DNA of 64,000 bases, taken from contig NZ_JACHYB010000001.1 in NCBI RefSeq assembly GCF_014192515.1, positions 2,170,001-2,234,000 of the forward strand, written 5' to 3'. The number at the start of each line of letters is the position of its first letter. The first letter of the stretch is position 1. A model generated the notes under the pieces. It did no database searches. It was not told the origin of the DNA and saw nothing but the letters and a program-made list of their open reading frames with translations. The stretch is from Microbacter margulisiae. Its GTDB lineage: Bacteria > Bacteroidota > Bacteroidia > Bacteroidales > Paludibacteraceae. This document shows positions 58,106-64,000 of the stretch, piece by piece. A program made the position numbers and the translations under genes.

Positions 58106-59812
58106 TTATTGAAATCGTTTCTTTCGGATAAAAAGATAAAGAGCAGCAAAAACTAACAATAAGAGCACAGGGGCCAACACATTGATTAGTTGCCAGGTTA
58201 ATTTTCCTTCGGTGCTGGCCAGCCGGTTAAGCAGCCTAAGTTTAAATTGGCGTGAACGAAGATTCATCCAGCCATCCTGATCACTCAGATATTGTACAGC
58301 ATTGACAATAAAAGCCCGGTTACTGTATTGGCGATTAGAATACCGGTCATATCCCAAAGGCAAAGCCTGTAATTTTCCCTGGTTATCCTGAACATCATTA
58401 CGAATTATATCGCCATCCGACACAACAATCATGCGCGTAGGTTTACTAAAGCGAGCAATGGGTGTATGAGGATCAATCCCTTCAGGAACCATCTGATTAG
58501 CAAAATCGGACGTAAAAATTCCAGAAAGAGCCACAGCAACAGGTACATTTTGAATATTAAAATAATGTTGATCTTCCGGATCAGGCAAATGCTTTAAATC
58601 AATAAAGGCAGGTGGTGCTAAAATATGTGATGCATTAGAGGTAACCAGCAATATATCTGCCTTAGCATGAACCGAGTCTCCCACCAAATCAATGGATGAT
58701 GCAAAATCCGCCTTTACTGCACCAAGATTTCGCGTAACAGGATTATATGGAGAAGTAAGTAATAGCGGAGAGAAAAACCAAGGCATGGGTTTAAACTGTG
58801 GTGGATCATTCTGGCGGGCAACATTCACCGGAACATTTATACACTGAACATCCTCCACAACGTCCGGATTGATACGCACACCATAACAAAAAAGTTGGTC
58901 GCTCAGATTTACATCCAGAGGCAAAATGGTGGCTTGTCCATTCCGTGTAAGATTCTGCGTGTCAATATTTGCTCCATCCACAAGCCACAACACACGACCT
59001 CCGTGCATAATATATTGATCAATAATAAATTTTTCCTGCTCGGTGAAAGGTGTTTTGGGTTTTGCAATAATAACAACTTTAAACGGATCCAGCGCTTTAG
59101 GATCAGTACCCAAGCTGCCACGATCGATTTCAAAATAGCGGCTCAACGCTGTCGATGCATCATACACTTCTGCTTCTGAAAGCTCGCCGTTGCCTTCCAG
59201 AAAAGCAATCTTCTCTATCTCTTTTGATTCTAACCGACGAATAGCATCCGTAATTTGATATTCCAGCTCTTCAACAGATGCATTCAGGTTTTCATCTCCT
59301 GAATTTCCTGGAATGTTAACCAATAAATTCACCGGTACCGTATCATGATGGGCAATGATTTCCGCCCAGGGAAAAATAACTTTTTCCACAGCTTTCCCAT
59401 TGCCATCCTTTTCATACACAGTTGTAGCATGTAATCCTCTGTTCTCAAGCGCTGCATACGCTTTTGCCTGAGCTTCAGATGAAGATTGATTCGTCGGGTC
59501 AATAAAATGAATATCAATAGGTTCTTTAGAATAAATTTTTAATTCATCCAACAGATTGGCAGTCGCATTTTTCAGTCTTAAAAAGCCCACATTTAAGTCC
59601 CCATCCAGATATACATTCACTTTCAAAGGATCTTGCAATGATTTCATCAGATGCTTTGTATTGGAAGATAACGAAAAGCGTTTATCCGATGTTAAATCTA
59701 TCCGAAAAAAATAATGTCGAGACAATATGTTGACAACCACAATAGACGCTATGATCAAAAAAGACTGAAACATAAGCTTTCGCGTTGTCGCGCCAAACCG
59801 GAACCATTGCAT
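58106..59812 (-). CDS. gldG: GldG-type ABC transporter substrate-binding/membrane protein
   Basis: A 568-residue protein with an N-terminal membrane segment (about 14-33), a large periplasmic ABC_transp_aux-like domain (FRIDLTSDKRFSLSSNTKHL, IAFLEGNGELSEAEV, GGRVLWLVDGANI) and a C-terminal membrane segment near 543-562. This matches GldG of Bacteroidota, which works with GldA and GldF. No gldF is adjacent: the XRE-cupin gene lies upstream and the AraC gene downstream. The gldA-type gene at the window start is 57 kb away, so the complex is encoded at separate loci. Confidence 0.85.
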   Translation of the reverse strand: MQWFRFGATTRKLMFQSFLIIASIVVVNILSRHYFFRIDLTSDKRFSLSSNTKHLMKSLQDPLKVNVYLDGDLNVGFLRLKNATANLLDELKIYSKEPIDIHFIDPTNQSSSEAQAKAYAALENRGLHATTVYEKDGNGKAVEKVIFPWAEIIAHHDTVPVNLLVNIPGNSGDENLNASVEELEYQITDAIRRLESKEIEKIAFLEGNGELSEAEVYDASTALSRYFEIDRGSLGTDPKALDPFKVVIIAKPKTPFTEQEKFIIDQYIMHGGRVLWLVDGANIDTQNLTRNGQATILPLDVNLSDQLFCYGVRINPDVVEDVQCINVPVNVARQNDPPQFKPMPWFFSPLLLTSPYNPVTRNLGAVKADFASSIDLVGDSVHAKADILLVTSNASHILAPPAFIDLKHLPDPEDQHYFNIQNVPVAVALSGIFTSDFANQMVPEGIDPHTPIARFSKPTRMIVVSDGDIIRNDVQDNQGKLQALPLGYDRYSNRQYSNRAFIVNAVQYLSDQDGWMNLRSRQFKLRLLNRLASTEGKLTWQLINVLAPVLLLLVFAALYLFIRKKRFQ

Positions 59813-59842
59813 GAGGGAACTCGTGTAAAAACAGTTAGTAAA

Positions 59843-60391
59843 TTACAAAATGAAAGCTAGAAATCTTACTGGCACATGATTACGCGCCTGCATGCCATGC
59901 GTCAGTTCTGCATTGAAATAAATCGCATCGCCCTCTTCTAAAATGATTCGTTTCCCATTGATCTGCAACAACAAGCTCCCTTCAATGACATAATTGAATT
60001 CCTGACCCGCATGTGCATTTGAAGGAAATGGAGCATCCGAAGGTTCAACCGTTACAATAAACGGATCGCCTTTCCTATTGGCAAAGCCGGCTGCCAATGA
60101 CTCATATTTGTATGCTTTGCTACGTTCCAGAGCAACCCCTTGTCCTTTCCGGGTTACATAATAAGCATTCATACGTGGTTCATCACCAAAAAGCAACGCA
60201 GTCATCTCAACGCCATAATGAGAAGCTATGGTGTGCAACAATCCAACTGGAATATCTTTTTCTCCACTTTCATATGCCAGATATTCCTGCTCAGACAACT
60301 CACACGATGCAGCCATTTCTTCTATATCAATGGCCAAAGCTTCACGCAAGCCGCGCAACCGGGCAGCAATTTGTTTAATTGATTCGTTCAT
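59843..60391 (-). CDS. XRE-cupin transcription regulator
   Basis: A 182-residue protein with an N-terminal helix-turn-helix of the XRE type (residues about 8-62) and a C-terminal cupin domain (NAHAGQEFNYVIEGSLLLQI, then EEGDAIYFNAELTHG). Such regulators bind a small ligand in the cupin. It sits between rmlD and gldG on the same strand. Its targets are unknown, though the usual neighbour in Bacteroidota, an AMP-binding enzyme gene, is absent. Confidence 0.8.
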   Translation of the reverse strand: MNESIKQIAARLRGLREALAIDIEEMAASCELSEQEYLAYESGEKDIPVGLLHTIASHYGVEMTALLFGDEPRMNAYYVTRKGQGVALERSKAYKYESLAAGFANRKGDPFIVTVEPSDAPFPSNAHAGQEFNYVIEGSLLLQINGKRIILEEGDAIYFNAELTHGMQARNHVPVRFLAFIL

Positions 60392-60415
60392 AATTAATAA
60401 TTTACCAACAAAACA

Positions 60416-61291
60416 TCACACTGTTTGAAGACGGATAATACATTGGCCCAGACTTTCTTCCCAGTGTGTAATAGGAATATGGAATGTATTTTTGAATTTC
60501 GTTTTATTCAGGACACTATAAAAAGGACGTGGAGCTTTAGCCGGATAAGCGGAAGATTCAATAGGTTGTACATTGCATTTTATCCCCGCAAGGCGATGAA
60601 TGGCTATAGCAAAATCATACCAACTACAAACGCCTTCATTTGAGAAATGGTATGTGCCAGTTCTGAAATAATTCTCATCCCGAATGGTTTCTTTCACAAT
60701 GTGTACAATAGCAACAGCCAGATCAGCAGCATATGTTGGAGTTCCAATCTGATCATAGACAACCGATATCGTGTCTTTTTCCTTGCCTAATCTGATCATG
60801 GTCTTCACAAAATTATTTCCAAAAGAGGAATAAAGCCATGATGTGCGAAGGATAATAGCATCCAGGCAGACACGAAGCAATTCTTCTTCTCCTTCGGCTT
60901 TTGATTTACCATAAACTGTTTCAGGAGCCGTTTGCATATCTTCTACATACGGATGATACGTTTTTCCGCTAAAAACATAGTCAGTCGAAACATGAATAAC
61001 TTTACAACCAACAGAAGCTGCTACTTCTCCGATATTGCGTACAGCATCACGATTAATTGCATAACACAGTTCTACATCATCTTCTGCTTTATCAACAGCT
61101 GTATAAGCTGCACAATTAATGATAAAGTCCAAAGAATACCGGGAACCAAATTGTTCTAAAGCTTCTTTATTACAAATATCCAGTGTATCAACATCTGTAA
61201 ATACAAAGTTCATATCATCCAATTCCGGCGCCAATCGTTGGATTTCGTTCCCTAACTGTCCATTTGATCCGGTTACTAAAATCGTCACCAT
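60416..61291 (-). CDS. rmlD: dTDP-4-dehydrorhamnose reductase
   Basis: RmlD performs the last step of dTDP-L-rhamnose synthesis. The 291-residue extended SDR has the NAD(P) loop VTGSNGQLGNEIQ (6-18), the YxxxK pair in VYGKSKAEGE, and RTSWLYSSFGNNFVKTMIRL, all typical. It follows rmlC by 24 bases. Rhamnose is used in O-antigen or surface glycan. Confidence 0.9.
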   Translation of the reverse strand: MVTILVTGSNGQLGNEIQRLAPELDDMNFVFTDVDTLDICNKEALEQFGSRYSLDFIINCAAYTAVDKAEDDVELCYAINRDAVRNIGEVAASVGCKVIHVSTDYVFSGKTYHPYVEDMQTAPETVYGKSKAEGEEELLRVCLDAIILRTSWLYSSFGNNFVKTMIRLGKEKDTISVVYDQIGTPTYAADLAVAIVHIVKETIRDENYFRTGTYHFSNEGVCSWYDFAIAIHRLAGIKCNVQPIESSAYPAKAPRPFYSVLNKTKFKNTFHIPITHWEESLGQCIIRLQTV

Positions 61292-61315
61292 GATTTGATT
61301 ATTAAATAATTACAA

Positions 61316-61879
61316 TTAATGGGATATAAAATTGAAATTCATTTCCGCCTCTGCGAAGTCAGGATGAATCTTGTCCTTTGGAGAAACAATAGCTTGATCT
61401 GTTGGAATACGCCAATCAATAGCCAAAGCAGGATCATCAAACCGAATACCTCTTTCAGCCGGCTGATTATAATATTGATCACATTTATAACTAAAAATGG
61501 CTGTCTCGCTTAACACCGAAAAACCGTGAGCAAATCCTTGCGGAATAAGAAAATGTGTTTTATTGTCATCCGAAAGTTCAATGCCAACCCATTGTCCGAA
61601 AGTAGGCGATCCCTTACGTAAATCGACAGCAACATCCCATACTCTTCCGACAATTACCGACACGAGCTTGGTTTGCGCGTGAGGAGCAAGTTGATAATGC
61701 AACCCACGAATAACACCGTAACTCGATTGAGACAAATTATCCTGACAGAAAGCAATATGAATATTATGTTCAGCCAATTGTTTTTTATTATAGTGCTCCA
61801 TAAAGAAGCCACGTTCGTCTTTGAAAAAGCGATTTTTAACAATCAGCAAATCAGGAATTTGTGTTTTAATTATTTCCAT
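61316..61879 (-). CDS. rmlC: dTDP-4-dehydrorhamnose 3,5-epimerase
   Basis: RmlC turns over the 3 and 5 positions of dTDP-4-keto-6-deoxyglucose. The 187-residue cupin shows [35 protein letters not shown] (with the catalytic His region) and [13 protein letters not shown]. The frame opens at 61894, but the ATG at 61879 (MEIIKTQ) fits the family better. Its first 14 bases overlap the end of rmlA, so the genes are coupled. Confidence 0.9.
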   Translation of the reverse strand: MEIIKTQIPDLLIVKNRFFKDERGFFMEHYNKKQLAEHNIHIAFCQDNLSQSSYGVIRGLHYQLAPHAQTKLVSVIVGRVWDVAVDLRKGSPTFGQWVGIELSDDNKTHFLIPQGFAHGFSVLSETAIFSYKCDQYYNQPAERGIRFDDPALAIDWRIPTDQAIVSPKDKIHPDFAEAEMNFNFISH

Positions 61880-62753
61880 ATTCTTTAGGCTCATGAGCGA
61901 TTTTAAGCAAATATTGTCCGTAATGGTTTTTAAGCAATGGCTGGGCCAATTGAATCAATTGGTCTTTGTCAATAAATCCCATGCGGAATGCTATCTCTTC
62001 AATACAAGCAACTTTCAGACCTTGTCGGTTTTCAATAGTGGCAATGTAGTTTGAAGCTTCCAGCAAACTATCGTGCGTTCCGGTATCCAGCCATGCCATA
62101 CCACGTCCAAGCATTTTAAGCGACAGTCGATTTTCTTGCAAATAAAGACGATTCAAATCGGTAATTTCCAATTCTCCCCGAGCAGACGGACTCAACGCTT
62201 TGGCTTTTTCAACCACATCGTTTCCATAGAAATACAAGCCTGTCACAGCATAATTTGATTTAGGATTTATCGGCTTTTCTTCCAGACTCAGCACACGACC
62301 GTTAGCATCAAACTCTGCCACACCATATCGCTCCGGATCGTTGACATAATATCCGAAAACAATGGCTCCATCCTTTAAAGCTGCGGCATCCATCAGTTGA
62401 GAAGAGAAGTTGTATCCGTAAAAGATATTATCTCCCAAAATCATACAGACTGGACTACTCCCAATAAATTCTTCTCCTATCAAAAAAGCCTGAGCCAATC
62501 CGTCGGGTGACGGTTGAATGGCATAAGTAATATTGAGTCCAAAGGAAGAGCCATCTTCAAACAAATCTTTGTATAAATGAATATCTTGTGGAGTAGAAAT
62601 AATTAATATTTCACGAATTCCGGCTAACATCAAAACAGATAACGGATAATAAATCATTGGTTTATCATATACTGGAATAATCTGTTTCGAAATAGTTTTG
62701 GTAACCGGATAAAGACGGGTACCAGATCCTCCTGCTAAAATAATACCTTTCAT
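61866..62753 (-). CDS. rmlA: Glucose-1-phosphate thymidylyltransferase
   Basis: RmlA makes dTDP-glucose, the first step of dTDP-rhamnose synthesis. The 295-residue enzyme begins [18 protein letters not shown], the nucleotide loop, and shows [22 protein letters not shown] and [16 protein letters not shown]. The frame opens 8 codons earlier at 62777; the MKGIIL start is the family one. It lies 30 bases after kdsC and overlaps rmlC. No rmlB gene is in the window. Confidence 0.95.
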   Translation of the reverse strand: MKGIILAGGSGTRLYPVTKTISKQIIPVYDKPMIYYPLSVLMLAGIREILIISTPQDIHLYKDLFEDGSSFGLNITYAIQPSPDGLAQAFLIGEEFIGSSPVCMILGDNIFYGYNFSSQLMDAAALKDGAIVFGYYVNDPERYGVAEFDANGRVLSLEEKPINPKSNYAVTGLYFYGNDVVEKAKALSPSARGELEITDLNRLYLQENRLSLKMLGRGMAWLDTGTHDSLLEASNYIATIENRQGLKVACIEEIAFRMGFIDKDQLIQLAQPLLKNHYGQYLLKIAHEPKEYGNN

Positions 62754-62782
62754 GAGTTTATAATTTTGTTTGAACACCTAAA

Positions 62783-63307
62783 CTACCACCCAAAAGCCAC
62801 ATCATCATCCATCCATTTACCCTGGACTTTCATTACCTGTTCCAAAACATCGCGGGCACAACCTTCACCTCCATTACAGGGAGAAACATACAAAGACAGG
62901 GCTTTGATTTCAGGAGCAGCATCAGCAGGGCAAACAGGAATGCCGACATAGCTCATCACTTTATAATCAGGGATATCATCTCCCATGTACATAATTTCCT
63001 CTTTCGCCAGATTATGAAGTTGCATAAAATGCAATAAATCTTTCATTTTGAAATCAGAAGCCATATAAATATCCGAAACGCCAAGCCGTTCAAAACGTAA
63101 ACGCACAGCTGCTGTATTACCACCTGTTATAATAGCAACATGAAATCCTTTTTTTACAGCATGCTGAATGGCATAGCCATCTTTAATATTAACCATTCGC
63201 ATCGGTTCTCCATTAGGATGCAAAGGTATTGTTGAATGTGACAATACTCCATCAACATCAAAGACAAATGCTTTGACCTGAGCCAGTAATTCTTTGAAAT
63301 TTGCCAT
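62783..63307 (-). CDS. kdsC: KdsC-like 3-deoxy-D-manno-octulosonate 8-phosphate phosphatase
   Basis: A 174-residue HAD phosphatase of the small KdsC type, which makes free KDO for lipid A-core. The nucleophile block is [10 protein letters not shown] (Asp17, Asp19); the later blocks are AIITGGN, KMKDLL and [11 protein letters not shown]. It opens the cluster kdsC-rmlA-rmlC-rmlD, which supplies sugars for LPS. It could also act on another sugar phosphate such as N-acylneuraminate 9-phosphate. Confidence 0.8.
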   Translation of the reverse strand: MANFKELLAQVKAFVFDVDGVLSHSTIPLHPNGEPMRMVNIKDGYAIQHAVKKGFHVAIITGGNTAAVRLRFERLGVSDIYMASDFKMKDLLHFMQLHNLAKEEIMYMGDDIPDYKVMSYVGIPVCPADAAPEIKALSLYVSPCNGGEGCARDVLEQVMKVQGKWMDDDVAFGW

Positions 63308-63397
63308 ACATTAAATGATGCAGATATGAAGTTAAAATCTATTACTTGTAACGAAATCGCTGATTAAAACCAATGAGAAAAATGAACTATATAAAAC

Positions 63398-63440
63398 AAA
63401 TAAGGCCAATTGTTTGAAAATCAAACGACCGGCCTTATTT
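63398..63440 (-). terminator. Hairpin terminator after tRNA-Gln
   Basis: AAATAAGGCC (63398-63407) pairs perfectly with GGCCTTATTT (63431-63440). An inner GTTTG/CAAAC pair also forms. It lies just past the tRNA-Gln 3' end on the minus strand; the T tract is short. Confidence 0.6.
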
Positions 63441-63444
63441 TAAG

Positions 63445-63515
63445 TTGTCCCGCGAAGATTCGAACTCAGACTAACAGAACCAAAATCTGCTGTGCTACCA
63501 TTACACCACGGGACA
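63445..63515 (-). tRNA. tRNA-Gln (anticodon UUG)
   Basis: On the minus strand: acceptor TGTCCCG with CGGGACA, D-arm GTGTAATGGTAGCAC, anticodon stem GCAGA/TCTGT with loop TTTTGGT (anticodon TTG), T-loop TTCGAAT. The length is 71 bases plus encoded discriminator A; CCA is not encoded. The T-stem CTGAG/CTTCG has one mismatch and one wobble. Confidence 0.85.
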
Positions 63516-63541
63516 AGCTCGCTTTTCTTATAAAAGCGGTG

Positions 63542-63549
63542 CAAAGTTA
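63542..63549 (-). promoter_or_regulatory. -7 box for tRNA-Gln
   Basis: TAACTTTG on the minus strand matches TAnnTTTG, 27 bases upstream of the tRNA. A short hairpin (CGCTTTT 63520-63526 with AAAAGCG 63532-63538) lies between them. Confidence 0.5.
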
Positions 63550-63697
63550 ATGGAATTATGTCTTTCCACAAAATTTTTGCACAATTTTTTATCTCAATAA
63601 AACCAAAGCCTTCTCTAATTTGATTCTTAGCACGGCGCACCGTTCTAACGATGTAAAAGCTACATCAAAACACACACATACGGCATACAATTATTCT

Positions 63698-63928
63698 TTA
63701 TTCGTTGTTATTGTATCCAAGCTGACTTTCTAACTTGGCAATTTTTATCTCCTGATTGTAAATAGTCGTCAAAAGGGCGTTCAATTCTTCATTGTCGATA
63801 CTTGACGGATATTCTTCTTTAACCCGATGAATAAAATCAGATAGAATATTCATATAATTTGTAAAGGCATCATATGGTGACTCATACTGGGGCCAGATAA
63901 CAAAGCTATTCCATGGTTTAGTCGTCAT
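63698..63928 (-). CDS. Small protein of unknown function
   Basis: A 76-residue protein, acidic and helical by composition, with no signal peptide or membrane segment. It has a Trp-rich N-terminal stretch (KPWNSFVIWPQYESPYD) and a C-terminal helix with regular Leu/Ile spacing (NEELNALLTTIYNQEIKIAK) that could be a short coiled coil. I recognise no family. The start ATG at 63928 gives the longest frame. It may belong to a transcript that begins beyond the window edge. Confidence 0.55.
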   Translation of the reverse strand: MTTKPWNSFVIWPQYESPYDAFTNYMNILSDFIHRVKEEYPSSIDNEELNALLTTIYNQEIKIAKLESQLGYNNNE

Positions 63929-64000
63929 AAAATGAAAATTTTCAGATCCCTGAAGACACAGCCAATCCCTTTTTATGCTTCGGTCAGAACAAAGGCGAAC

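Noticed and set aside
1..64000. CRISPR array or cas genes
   Set aside because: No regularly spaced repeats of 25-40 bases and no Cas protein motifs were seen on either strand.

Overview
The window looks like chromosomal DNA of a Bacteroidota member, most likely of the order Bacteroidales. The evidence is a SusC/SusD polysaccharide locus, Gld-type ABC transporter proteins, a complete menaquinone cluster, a DUF4251 protein, AlaX/PanD/PanC/PyrH and L25/Pth housekeeping sets, and many upstream boxes of the Bacteroidota -7 type (TAnnTTTG). I cannot name the species.

Layout. Positions 1-1313 hold the 3' end of a gldA-type ATPase gene and a small exosortase-like membrane protease. Positions 1461-3251 hold an AT-rich two-gene cassette, an AAA/ABC-type ATPase followed by a DUF4435 (TOPRIM-like) protein, which resembles the PARIS anti-phage architecture. 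It sits between housekeeping genes and is the most interesting system here. Positions 3.3-15.5 kb carry murC, a DUF4251 lipid-free periplasmic protein, an epimerase-like protein, cardiolipin synthase, a CE2-like esterase, a TIGR02757 protein, a histidine kinase/response regulator pair, a YeiH-like exporter with a LysR regulator, and a family 2 glycosyltransferase.

Positions 15.5-18.1 kb form a gene-poor patch containing an intact IS4-family element (16183-17491) and decayed coding sequence. At 18.1-23.9 kb come an AlaX-like editing hydrolase, panD, panC, pyrH, a phosphoesterase, an alpha/beta hydrolase and a nucleoside permease. At 24.0-30.3 kb lies the menaquinone operon (thioesterase, menF, menD, menB, and a single gene fusing menC to menE), followed by tRNA-Ser(GCU). 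At 30.7-38.7 kb are mltG, a YgjP-like metalloprotease, a lysine-rich exported protein, paaK with an ACT protein, rplY, pth, ribD and an M20 deacylase.

Positions 38.8-40.5 kb hold an ABC ATPase gene disrupted by a second, frameshifted IS4-family element. From 41.0 to 58.0 kb is a polysaccharide utilization locus on the minus strand: AraC regulator, SusC, SusD, a surface lipoprotein, GH31, GH5, GH2, a SASA-type esterase and a GH5_7-like mannanase. Its gene set fits an acetylated, galactosylated hemicellulose (xyloglucan or galactoglucomannan). The last part (58.1-64 kb) holds gldG, an XRE-cupin regulator, rmlD, rmlC, rmlA, kdsC, tRNA-Gln(UUG) and a small unknown gene, so it concerns surface sugar and LPS/O-antigen supply.

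All functions are assigned by reading motifs and family resemblance by eye; no database search was run.
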